Positions 6,614 through 14,751 of a DNA stretch of 56,247 nt are shown here, piece after piece. The position numbers and the translations under genes are program-made. How positions within the stretch are numbered: position 1 is the first letter of the stretch; every line of letters begins with the position of its first letter. The stretch is from Deltaproteobacteria bacterium UBA5205 (GTDB lineage: Bacteria; Desulfobacterota; Syntrophorhabdia; Syntrophorhabdales; Syntrophorhabdaceae), in NCBI GenBank assembly GCA_002412715.1, contig DHVP01000007.1:1-56247 (forward strand). The letters are read 5' to 3'. Below the pieces are notes generated by a model, which ran no database searches, was not told the DNA's origin, and saw only the letters and a list, made by a program, of their open reading frames with translations.

Positions 6614-9442
6614 TCAATCCTTAATCATTGCGCCTAGCTCGGCGCATTTCTCCCAGACCTGGATATAGCGCTCGGCTGAACCGAGGAGTTTGCTGAACGT
6701 ATCACGAGGCAAGCCTGTGTTTATCAGGTCCTGGAACATATCCGGCAGCATACCGTAGTGGGCGAGGCCTTCCAGGTTGAAATCGAAGTCCCGGATGGGA
6801 CCGGCGGTGGACCGTTTCAGGGGCACATTATTATCCCTGTTGGACATGGCATCCCACAGATCGCGAATCTTGCGCAGGGTATGAACGAGCAGCTGGACAT
6901 AGGCATCCTCGACCTCCAGTTTCGCCGACTCGTTGTTCATAAGAAGTCCTGCGCGGTAGTGAGGTGGGGGCGTTGCGTTCGACGTCGTGCCTTGCATGCC
7001 CGCGACCATGTCGATGACCCGCTGGTCAAGTTGCGGGTCCTGGTCCCTGGCTATCTCCAGGGACATATTCCGGTCATTGGACAACACTTCGAAAAGCGCC
7101 ATGGCCTGCCACATGAGATGGCATTCACCCGCTGCCCTTTGAAGGTACGTACCCGGAGCCGATTGAAGGTCCTGGCACGCATCCTCGCTATACAGGTCGC
7201 CCTCTTCCGGGAATTGGAAGCGATAGGTACGCCAGTCGCGAATGGGCGAATCGTATGTCACTCCGCGACGCTGTGCCTCGGCGTCGAGAAGACGCTCCTG
7301 GCGAACGTTTTTCTTCCACACGTCATCTCCCGTGCTTATCTCGCCGATGAGGCCGCATGCGGCCCGTGGTCCGAATCGGGGTCCCAGACCCGCCAGAAGC
7401 ACGTTCAAGTCGGTTCCGAGCGCAACCGGCATCTTTAGTTTGTCAGTTACGTACTGGTAACCCTGGGCAAAGCTCTTGACGGTGCCGGGACAATCGTTTT
7501 TCACGCGTGATGGGCCGTAGCCCCTCGAATCGATCACCGAGGTGCCGTTACCGAATATGCCGCCAGTCTCCTTAATGTATTCGATCTGCTTATCTGACTT
7601 CGCTCCCTCGCTCGGCCAGACCTCAGGATTCCGGCGAAACTCGGACCCGAAGGACCAATTGGATGAGTTGGACAGCGGGCGGGGCGAGATAGTTCGTGCA
7701 CCGTTGTGCGCTACGATGAGCGGGTATTTGTACTTGTCAACACTCTTCATCGCTATTTCGTATGCTCTATGCGTGCAACGCTCCGACATATGGTCAATAT
7801 CGATCACCATGCCCAGCCGCATCGCCACGCGCAGGGCCACCTCTCCGGCGATCATCATGCCGCGCACGTTTCGATTGCCGCCTGGGAAATCCGGATTGGT
7901 CAAAGCTTGCGGCAGTGGAATCCCAACCTGCTGCGCTACCTTGTCCAGCAGCCCCCGCAGCTCCGAGGGGATTGAGATGGGCTTGGATATCTGCTCATCC
8001 TCAGGTCGTGGGGTTTTCGGCTGTCCGGGCACGGGTTGCTCGTAGTAGCCATCTTCGCCCGCGGGAAATTCTCCGGTGCGCTGCAACGTGTTGAACAGGG
8101 ACAGCATTTCGTACAGGGCCATCCCGCCAAAGGCATTGTCACTCAGATGGACAAGGTTGATCTGGACTATCCCGAGATTTCGAAGATATTCGAAATAAGG
8201 ATAGATCTCATCCCGGATTGCATCCCGGTTGGCCTGCGAGGGATCATCCCTGAACTCATTCTTGTTGATCCAGCCGTTAATGGAGTCGGTTTCCAGTCCC
8301 AGAACGAAGGCCATCCTGTTCTGTTCCAGCAGGGCGCGCGCCTCGACAGGGGTTCTGGCGAGGCCACACCAATCCTTATTGTGTACGACGAACTCTTTCA
8401 GCATCTGGACCTGCGGCTCGATCGTATCGCGGTCACTTTGCGGCGAAACGGGAAACTGCGCGATGCCGGCCAGTAGCTCATTGTGCACCACGAGTGCAAC
8501 CATCAGCCGCAGACCACCGTCGTATGCGCGCCGGATCCAGTCCTGGTGTGTCTTGATATGGATCAGGTCATCAAATTTAGGCCAACCCTGGAATCCGAAC
8601 TCGTCGCCGGGTTGGGGCGTGCCCATGGTCCACCCCGGCACAGACAGTGAGCCATCATTACGGTTTCCCGTATTGAGCGCCAGGCCCATGGGATGGCTGG
8701 GATTGGAGTGTTTCCATCCATGCTTTTGGAGACAGGAACCAAGGTCTTCGACCGGCCCGTGCATGTGCCCGGCCAGAAAGCCGCCGAACCCCGCCTGGGC
8801 CATAGGGTGACAGTGAATATCGGCCCAGCCCCATAGAGGCAGATGGTACGGAGGGGGCGGATCGGACAGCAGGCGAATTTTGCCGGCCGCGAGCCGCAGA
8901 GGGCGCTTTCCCCTGAAACTCCCATTGATCCTCAGGCGCACCTTGGCCTTTGTTCTGAGAAGACCAATGTTGCGCCGTGCACCGGCCAGATTCCAGGTGT
9001 ATTGGCGGAGTACATCAGATCCGGAAGGATTTTGAATCCGAACGGCCACAAAACCATCGGCATCGGGCTGATCCAAAGCCGGGAAACCACTGGTTTTGGC
9101 GCTGGCTGCAGGGACGCGAAGTTCGAGACCGACGAGCCTTGTAGCGCTGCCGCCCAGGCAAAAGGCAAGATAGGGCAGCCGGATTACGAAAACGTCGGAG
9201 TCGAGGACTTCCAGCGACGCAGAGGATACGCGTAAAAGGTGTGTGCCGCTCTCGGCGATCGGATAAGGAACATGCCAGTAATCGCCTCCCAACGGGACAA
9301 CGGGCTTTCCGTTTATCTCGACATCATTCGCGAGGACCGAATCCGCCGGCACGGGTGTATAATTGACAAAAACCTGGCCGGAGACTACATGCCAACCGCT
9401 CAGACCGTTATCGAAGTATCCGCCTTGAATGATATCAGACAT
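6614..9442 (-). CDS. Membrane dipeptidase-like (peptidase M19) metallohydrolase with N-terminal beta domain
   Basis: Encodes 942 residues, starting at 9442 with an AGAGGA site. About 190 N-terminal residues look like a beta-sandwich (GGYFDNGLSGWHVVSG), as in galactose-binding-like modules. The M19 metallohydrolase core starts at GWADIHCHPMA (HxH metal ligands, about residue 206) and includes VIDIDHMSERCTHRAYE, LIVAHNGARTISPRPLSN and VALGTDLN, which supply the later His and Asp ligands. Renal-dipeptidase-type members cleave dipeptides or related amide bonds with two zinc ions. Inserts make it about twice the usual 320-400 residues. No signal peptide is visible. It is the first gene of a tight three-gene operon; the real substrate is unknown. 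Confidence 0.85.
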   Translation of the reverse strand: MSDIIQGGYFDNGLSGWHVVSGQVFVNYTPVPADSVLANDVEINGKPVVPLGGDYWHVPYPIAESGTHLLRVSSASLEVLDSDVFVIRLPYLAFCLGGSATRLVGLELRVPAASAKTSGFPALDQPDADGFVAVRIQNPSGSDVLRQYTWNLAGARRNIGLLRTKAKVRLRINGSFRGKRPLRLAAGKIRLLSDPPPPYHLPLWGWADIHCHPMAQAGFGGFLAGHMHGPVEDLGSCLQKHGWKHSNPSHPMGLALNTGNRNDGSLSVPGWTMGTPQPGDEFGFQGWPKFDDLIHIKTHQDWIRRAYDGGLRLMVALVVHNELLAGIAQFPVSPQSDRDTIEPQVQMLKEFVVHNKDWCGLARTPVEARALLEQNRMAFVLGLETDSINGWINKNEFRDDPSQANRDAIRDEIYPYFEYLRNLGIVQINLVHLSDNAFGGMALYEMLSLFNTLQRTGEFPAGEDGYYEQPVPGQPKTPRPEDEQISKPISIPSELRGLLDKVAQQVGIPLPQALTNPDFPGGNRNVRGMMIAGEVALRVAMRLGMVIDIDHMSERCTHRAYEIAMKSVDKYKYPLIVAHNGARTISPRPLSNSSNWSFGSEFRRNPEVWPSEGAKSDKQIEYIKETGGIFGNGTSVIDSRGYGPSRVKNDCPGTVKSFAQGYQYVTDKLKMPVALGTDLNVLLAGLGPRFGPRAACGLIGEISTGDDVWKKNVRQERLLDAEAQRRGVTYDSPIRDWRTYRFQFPEEGDLYSEDACQDLQSAPGTYLQRAAGECHLMWQAMALFEVLSNDRNMSLEIARDQDPQLDQRVIDMVAGMQGTTSNATPPPHYRAGLLMNNESAKLEVEDAYVQLLVHTLRKIRDLWDAMSNRDNNVPLKRSTAGPIRDFDFNLEGLAHYGMLPDMFQDLINTGLPRDTFSKLLGSAERYIQVWEKCAELGAMIKD

Positions 9443-9892
9443 TCAGAGTCCTCTCAGTATAAGTGTTTTTGATCTTTTTGAAGCACTTACATGCTTGTAT
9501 ATAACATCACTTTTTAGAAACGGATCTTACGACTTGGACGGACCAATCAAACAACTCAAATACTATTATATGGACTGTTATTAATCAATGCTTATTGAGA
9601 AGATGTTAAGGCCCTGATGAGCCCGCGGTGCATTATAAGTTCGAGGAATTTTGCAAACCTCTTTTTGGCCCGGGCGATTGATTCATACGGGACAGGCAGT
9701 GGATGCCCCCACTGCCGTCCAAAATAATCCATTTCCCGGACTGCTTTCTTTATAAAGCAACGATTAGAACAGGTTAAATCCCGCATTTCAAAACCAGGTT
9801 GCCTTATCTCGCAGTTCGTCATTCCGGCTTTCTCTATACGTCATTCCGGCGCAGGCCGGAAGCCAGGAAGACCTCTCGTACGACAGGAAGCA
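9443..9892. other. 450-base intergenic region with a REP-like hairpin
   Basis: No gene is well supported here. An open frame of 76 codons on the minus strand (9592-9822) has no good ribosome site, and its start lies in the repeated CATTCCGGC sequence. The stretch probably contains the promoter of the leftward M19-like operon at its left end and the 3' side of the protease gene at its right end. Confidence 0.5.
9817..9861. repeat. REP-like CGTCATTCCGGC repeats with hairpin
   Basis: CGTCATTCCGGC occurs at 9817-9828 and again at 9839-9850. The second copy forms a perfect 7-bp hairpin, TTCCGGC (9844-9850) with GCCGGAA (9855-9861) and a four-base loop. Sequences of the form 'CATTCCGGC..GCCGGAA' are widespread intergenic palindromes in bacterial genomes. 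It lies just 3' of the protease gene, a usual place for such elements. Confidence 0.7.
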
Positions 9893-11071
9893 TCAATACT
9901 TCTTTCTGAAGTTGGCCGTTACGCTGATATTACGCGTCATCGTACCGGAGCAGGTTGTCTGTGTGCCCGTGCAGGCTCCCGACCACCCGGCAAAAACAGA
10001 ATTCCAATCAGGTGCGGCCTTCAATGTTACCCGTGTACCGTAAGAGTACTTCAGTCCTGCCGGGTCGACCGTGACAGTTCCGGAACCCGTCCCTTGTTTT
10101 GCGATAGTCAGGGAGTATTGCGCAGTCGTGGCGGGTGTCGTAGTAGTGCCCGATGTCGCACCGCTCTGGGTGAGCGAAAATATTTTTCCGGCTATGGAAA
10201 AGGCTACAGTTCTCGCCTGCCCTGTATTCGCTTGAATTGAACATGTGACTGTCCCGTTGCCTGACCCGCTTGCCCCTGATGTTATAACGGCCCATGATGC
10301 TCCTGTTGATGCGCTCCATGAACATCCGCCGGGTGCCGACACCGAAATTCTGCCTGTGCCGCCGCTCGAACCGATAGTTGCGCTTGTGGGTGAGATAGTA
10401 TATGTACATTCGCTGCTGCTGCCGACTCGTATATATACAGCGTTGGTGCCGGTGTCAGGATTAGTGTCGGCGGCATTTATACTGCCGAAGCTGACGGTTC
10501 TCTCAAAGACCAGATTATTATTGGTATCATGGCCCCAGAGGACCCGCAACTGCTGTGCCGCATCATCATATCCCTTGACAACCACCCAGTGATCCCAGGC
10601 ATGCACAAGGAGCATGACCGGCCTTCCCGCATCGATCTCGCTTTTTAGCCTGGCAAATGTGACCTTGCCGAACCCTGCCAGTTCGACGGTCCCGCTATAT
10701 CCCTTCAGGGTCAGGTACGATCTTAGTTCCGCAGCCAATTGTGGTTCGGCTTCAGCGTATATGTATCCGCTGTCATCATACGTCGTGTATTTGACCATGT
10801 TGCGGAACAGGCTGACTATTTGTGCTGATGTGTCCGGAATTTGCCCCGTGGGCGGTGCGGACATGAGATTCGGAAATCCATGAAGTGCCCAGTATGCCAT
10901 AACCTCGGTAGCGCTGACGGGACCGCAGTTATAATCATAACCGGTTGTCGCCGCCATCCAGTCCTGATCCACTGCCGGAACCGATAGTGTTTTCATGGCC
11001 GCCTGGCTATGTAGTGCAAAAACAGCCATAAGTAAAAGAAATGCTCCAATTCCTGCAAAAAGCCTGCGCAT
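9893..11071 (-). CDS. Exported C39-like cysteine protease with BACON and InlB-type repeat domains
   Basis: Encodes 392 residues from ATG 11071, preceded by an AAGGA site; a longer frame upstream lacks one. Residues 1-24 are a signal peptide (MRRLFAGIGAFLLLMAV, ending HSQA). The protease-like domain (about 30-220) has YDYNCGPVSATEVMAYW with the presumed catalytic Cys and HAWDHWVVVKGYDD with the presumed His and Asp, as in C39-like papain-fold peptidases. A BACON domain follows (about 225-310: GGTGRISVSAPGGCSWSAST, SWAVITSG, SFSIAG). After a Thr/Ser-rich linker comes an InlB-like beta repeat (YSLTIAKQGTGSGTV, VFAGWSGACTG). The architecture suits an extracellular protease or peptide-binding protein with adhesion modules. 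It appears monocistronic. Confidence 0.85.
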   Translation of the reverse strand: MRRLFAGIGAFLLLMAVFALHSQAAMKTLSVPAVDQDWMAATTGYDYNCGPVSATEVMAYWALHGFPNLMSAPPTGQIPDTSAQIVSLFRNMVKYTTYDDSGYIYAEAEPQLAAELRSYLTLKGYSGTVELAGFGKVTFARLKSEIDAGRPVMLLVHAWDHWVVVKGYDDAAQQLRVLWGHDTNNNLVFERTVSFGSINAADTNPDTGTNAVYIRVGSSSECTYTISPTSATIGSSGGTGRISVSAPGGCSWSASTGASWAVITSGASGSGNGTVTCSIQANTGQARTVAFSIAGKIFSLTQSGATSGTTTTPATTAQYSLTIAKQGTGSGTVTVDPAGLKYSYGTRVTLKAAPDWNSVFAGWSGACTGTQTTCSGTMTRNISVTANFRKKY

Positions 11072-11248
11072 AAATTTTATCCTTTTAATGAGAGCAATTT
11101 TTAATTCGGCAATATTCCGAATATCGACATAACAAGCAATTGGCATGCCTTCGGGATGCAGCACGCTATCTATCGGAAATTAAGATACAATTGAAATTAT
11201 GCCTTTATTGCTATGGTCCGAATCGCAGGCTTTTCGCTACATATCGCG

Positions 11249-11366
11249 GCCGGTTAATGCAGGGTTTTGCCTGCACGGCACTGACTGTTTCCGACAAAAA
11301 GCGACGAGGCTCCGCAGTGGATCGTCAGGGTATCAGCCGAGTCAAGGACTTGTGACATTAACCGGC
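11249..11366. other. Structured intergenic element closed by an 11-bp inverted repeat
   Basis: GCCGGTTAATG (11249-11259) is the exact reverse complement of CATTAACCGGC (11356-11366). Nested inside are a perfect 6-bp hairpin TGCAGG/CCTGCA (11258-11275) and a two-part stem, CGGC..CTGAC near 11276-11285 with GTCAG..GCCG near 11325-11340. The element lies 5' of the exported protease gene and 3' of the next leftward gene, within a gap of about 350 bases. The nested pairing is typical of a structured RNA or a recombination site. It does not match the cyclic-di-GMP or cobalamin riboswitch consensus I tried. The rest of 11072-11420 holds no gene that I can support. Confidence 0.5.
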
Positions 11367-11420
11367 GGGAGCAAAGCTGATGATACATAATAGATGGTTT
11401 ATCGGGGCAGCGTTATCTTC

Positions 11421-12176
11421 CTAAACTGATGATCTGCAATTCAATCTTTCCTCAGTGACTTTTTGACGCGTTTTGCATCGCTTTAGAAGTTCGATTGTTT
11501 CCTTATAGTGAGCACTGATGGACTCGCTTGTCATCGATTTCAGCACCTCCAGATCCCTGACCCTGACTTCTCGGTCCAAGCCCAGATAAGCCTTGAGACC
11601 CTGGTCAATCCAGAAATACAGGTACTCATACGTGTCTTGTTCCGGGGTTGGTGATATCCTGCGCAGCACACTGCTGTCCGGGACGCTTGTATAGTGCATG
11701 TTGCTGAAACTCATGACGTAACCTTCTTGCGTAAGCCATTCCGGGTGCTGATCGAGCAGTTCGGCCGCGAGTTCGTTCTCTATCAATAGCCTCGCACCTT
11801 TCTTTGTACTCTCCAACCCCATTGCTCTTGCCAGGGTGTCATCTTGCGGCAGTCTTTTTTCATAGTTCTCAAGGGTAAGGCGAGGTTCGAATTGAAGCTT
11901 GCCCTTTACGATGGCACCCCTTAAAAGCAGCCCTTGATGGAGCAACTTGACATAGACGGAATGCAGCTGTTCCAGAGCGTTATCGATATCATTGCCATAA
12001 AACAACAGGCTATCGCTAAACATTGCGACAGTGGTATTCTCGTTTTGTCGACAATATCCTGAGAGGCTTTCAAAAGTAATATCGTAAAACAGGTTCAATT
12101 TATCCTTCGCCACGCTGGGATTGAGTCTGTAATAACCGGAAATGCCCAGCAAATCGCCATAGTATGTAAAGTCCAT
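11421..12176 (-). CDS. Uncharacterised protein with possible nucleotidyl-cyclase-like fold
   Basis: Encodes 251 residues, starting at 12176 with an AGGAG site nine bases upstream. No signal peptide or membrane segment is seen. Three short segments are in the order and spacing seen in class III nucleotide cyclase folds: TYYGDLLGISGYY at residues 3-15, MFSDSLLFYGNDIDNALEQL at about 52-71 and GLLLRGAIVKGKL at about 82-94. The typical metal-binding Asp residues may be Asp8 and Asp55; the typical substrate-specifying residues are not evident. The C-terminal 50 residues are helical and charged. This is a fold-level guess, and the protein could be inactive or have another activity. It is divergent from the HD-GYP gene across 344 bases. 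Confidence 0.65.
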   Translation of the reverse strand: MDFTYYGDLLGISGYYRLNPSVAKDKLNLFYDITFESLSGYCRQNENTTVAMFSDSLLFYGNDIDNALEQLHSVYVKLLHQGLLLRGAIVKGKLQFEPRLTLENYEKRLPQDDTLARAMGLESTKKGARLLIENELAAELLDQHPEWLTQEGYVMSFSNMHYTSVPDSSVLRRISPTPEQDTYEYLYFWIDQGLKAYLGLDREVRVRDLEVLKSMTSESISAHYKETIELLKRCKTRQKVTEERLNCRSSV

Positions 12177-12520
12177 GAATGCTTGTCTCCTCTTGCTGTT
12201 GCAATACGTATATCACAGAAATCATCGGCAAGTCGAATACAGGGAAACCATTTGCACCACCCTCGTTGACGAACTTCATCGGCGCCCGGAGAAACATCTT
12301 GCCATTCAAACATTGTTTAGCTATTATGATGCCGCAGGTCACAACGATAAAGATTATTGCAGCGTGGTGCGACATAATGAAATCTTTATTTAACTTTTCT
12401 CCCTCAATGATCAAAGCCCAATCGACCAGTGCAAGTTGTAATGCGATAGGTGGGGTTGCCTTTCGAAACTGCCAACACAGCATCGAGGTGTGAGCAACAG
12501 ACGGAATGGGTTGGAAAGCT
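12177..12520. other. Divergent intergenic region, no gene seen
   Basis: This gap separates two divergent starts and must hold both promoters. I see the AGGAG site of the leftward gene at 12186-12192 and A/T-rich stretches near 12330 and 12385, but no clear -35/-10 pair, RNA gene or repeat. Open frames on the minus strand in this stretch lack ribosome sites. Confidence 0.4.
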
Positions 12521-14710
12521 ATGAAGAAGAGTGACCTGATCAAGGAAGTTGAAAACCTTCGGCATCAAATTCTCCAGTTGCAACAATGGTCTTTTGAGAA
12601 GGATAACCTCATTCAGAAGAACTCGCTATTAGCCTCCATCGTGGAATCCTCCCAGGACGCGATTGTCGGTCTAACGGTGAACGCAACCATCGTGAGTTGG
12701 AATAAGGCAGCGGCAAAAATGTTCGGACACAACTTCGAGGAAACCTTCGGGCATCATGCCTCCATGCTCGCTCCCCCTGAACGGCATCAAGAGTTTATGA
12801 ACATGCGGGAGAAGGTCTTATTAGGGCAGCACATCCCATATTTTCAAACAACCCGGCTCAGGAAAAATGGGGCTACGTTTCCCATCATTTCTTCTCTTTC
12901 TCCTATTTTTAACGGTAAGCGGGAGATTGTAGGCATGTCGGAGATCATGCACGATATAACCGTGCGAAAGGATATGGAAGCCGCTTTGCTTCGGAATGAA
13001 GCAAAGTATCGTTCCATTTTCGAAAACGCTGTTGAAGGCATCTTTCAGACAACTGAGCAAGGACAGCACCTGAGGGTAAATCCTGCTTACGTGAGAATGT
13101 TCGGGTATTCCTCAGAGGAAGAGCTAAAGGCTGAGATTTCCGACGTGGGCAGGCAAATGTATGCCAACCCCGATGACCGCGCAAGGTTTCTGAAGTTGAT
13201 GGAACAAAACGGCGAGGTCCGAAATTTTGAAGTTGAGGCAATAAGGAAGGACGGGGCTTCCATGTGGCTCTCAGTCAATGCCCGCGCCGTCAAAGACATG
13301 GGGAGCGACACAGTCTTCTATGAGGGAATGGTAGAGGACAGAACAAAGCGCAAACATGCAGAGCAGATTATCTTGGAACGCGAAGAGAAATATCGGCAGC
13401 TCTTTGAACTTGAGTCGGACGCGATCTTCCTCATCGATAGTGAAACAGGCCGGATTCTTGAAGCCAACAAGTCTGCTTCTTCCCTCTACGGCTTCAGCAA
13501 GGAGGAGTTCCTGCAGAAAACAAACGCTGATCTCTCGGCCGAGCCTGCGAGAACGAATGAGGCGATACGGAAAGAACTGCGCGTTGTACCTCTTCGTTAT
13601 CACAGAAAGAAGGATGGTACTGTCTTTCCTGTTGAGATCACGGCCACCCACATGACCTGGGACGGCCGAAAATCACATCTTGCAGCTATAAGAGACATCA
13701 GCGACCGCCAGAAGATTGAAGAAGCGCTCCTTAAACGCGAAGAGGATTATCGCAACATATACGATAATGCTATGGTGGGGATCTTCCAGAGCCTGCCGGA
13801 AGGAAAGTATTTTCGTGTCAATTCGGCGTTAGCCAGGATACACGGTTTCAATTCCCCGGATGAAATGATCAGTACCGTCACCAACATCGGAGAACACCTC
13901 TATGTAGATCGTGAAGACCGAAAAAGATATATGAAGCTCCTGGATAAGACCAGTAAAATAACCAATTTTGAGGCCCAGTTATTCCGTAAAGACAGAAGCA
14001 AGGTATGGATCTCCATGAACGTCCAGGTCATTCGAGGCAAGGATGGTGCTGTCGCCTACTACGAAGGCATCGTTGAGGACATCACGGAGCGCAAGAAAGC
14101 AGAGGAAGATCTGAAGGCCTCCGCGGAAAAGCTCAGAAAAAATCTCGCCGGGACCATCGAGGTCATATCGATGATGCTTCAGACCCGTGATCCCTATACA
14201 GGGGAACACCAGAAGCGGGTATCGAGCCTTGCCCGGGCCATCGCCCAGGAGATGAAACTTCCCGGGGACACGATTGACAGCATCAGGATAGCGGGCAGCA
14301 TCCACGATATCGGGAAGATGTCGGTACCCGCGGAGATACTGGCCAAACCCACCCGGCTGAGTGACGTAGAGATGGATCTGCTGAAGGTGCACCCCCAAAC
14401 GGGATACGACATACTGAAGGTGGTGGAATTACCTCCTCCTATTGCCGAGATCGTCCTTCAGCACCACGAACGGGTCGACGGCTCGGGTTACCCCCAGGGG
14501 CTGAAGGAAGGAGAGGCCATCCTCGAGGCGCAGATCTTAGCGGTCGCCGATGTAGTCGAAGCCATGTCGTCGCATCGTCCCTACAGACCGGCGCTGGGCA
14601 TCGATGCCGCACTCCGGGAGATTGAAGGCGGCAAAGGCACTCTCTACCACCCTGAGGTCGTCGATGCCTGTTTACGACTTTTCAGGGGCAAAACTTTCAG
14701 CTTCGGATAG
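12521..14710 (+). CDS. PAS4-HD-GYP protein, probable cyclic-di-GMP phosphodiesterase
   Basis: Encodes 729 residues from ATG 12521, which has GGAAAG just upstream; ATG 12506 is an in-frame alternative. A short coiled coil (residues 1-28) precedes four PAS domains (about 35-155, 160-280, 285-410 and 415-535), three of which end in a recognisable D-I/R-T-x-R-K motif. The HD-GYP domain (about 550-715) has the HD pair in GSIHDIGKMSVPAE and the HHERVDGSGYPQGL motif, which in active enzymes binds metals and hydrolyses cyclic-di-GMP. No membrane helices are found, so sensing is probably cytosolic, through haem, flavin or small ligands in the PAS domains. It stands alone and converges with the hybrid kinase gene 41 bases away. 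Confidence 0.9.
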   Translation: MKKSDLIKEVENLRHQILQLQQWSFEKDNLIQKNSLLASIVESSQDAIVGLTVNATIVSWNKAAAKMFGHNFEETFGHHASMLAPPERHQEFMNMREKVLLGQHIPYFQTTRLRKNGATFPIISSLSPIFNGKREIVGMSEIMHDITVRKDMEAALLRNEAKYRSIFENAVEGIFQTTEQGQHLRVNPAYVRMFGYSSEEELKAEISDVGRQMYANPDDRARFLKLMEQNGEVRNFEVEAIRKDGASMWLSVNARAVKDMGSDTVFYEGMVEDRTKRKHAEQIILEREEKYRQLFELESDAIFLIDSETGRILEANKSASSLYGFSKEEFLQKTNADLSAEPARTNEAIRKELRVVPLRYHRKKDGTVFPVEITATHMTWDGRKSHLAAIRDISDRQKIEEALLKREEDYRNIYDNAMVGIFQSLPEGKYFRVNSALARIHGFNSPDEMISTVTNIGEHLYVDREDRKRYMKLLDKTSKITNFEAQLFRKDRSKVWISMNVQVIRGKDGAVAYYEGIVEDITERKKAEEDLKASAEKLRKNLAGTIEVISMMLQTRDPYTGEHQKRVSSLARAIAQEMKLPGDTIDSIRIAGSIHDIGKMSVPAEILAKPTRLSDVEMDLLKVHPQTGYDILKVVELPPPIAEIVLQHHERVDGSGYPQGLKEGEAILEAQILAVADVVEAMSSHRPYRPALGIDAALREIEGGKGTLYHPEVVDACLRLFRGKTFSFG

Positions 14711-14751
14711 CGGAAGATCATCATTGCTTGTGACTATGCGTACACTGAGTT

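Noticed and set aside
9592..9822. A 76-codon minus-strand frame in the gap downstream of the protease gene
   Set aside because: It lacks a ribosome site, its start overlaps a REP-like repeat, and the translation shows no recognisable family.
11250..11365. Integron attC-like site
   Set aside because: The ends give GTTAATG/CATTAAC, which do not match GTTRRRY/RYYYAAC, and no cassette gene or integrase is near.
11219..11366. Possible cyclic-di-GMP riboswitch upstream of the exported protease
   Set aside because: Fragments such as GCAGGCAAAACC (minus strand) recall the motif, but the invariant GCAAAGCC and the paired P1 helices are not present in order.
12100..12543. Minus-strand frame across the divergent gap at the HD-GYP gene start
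   Set aside because: It overlaps two well-supported starts, lacks a ribosome site, and shows no homology.
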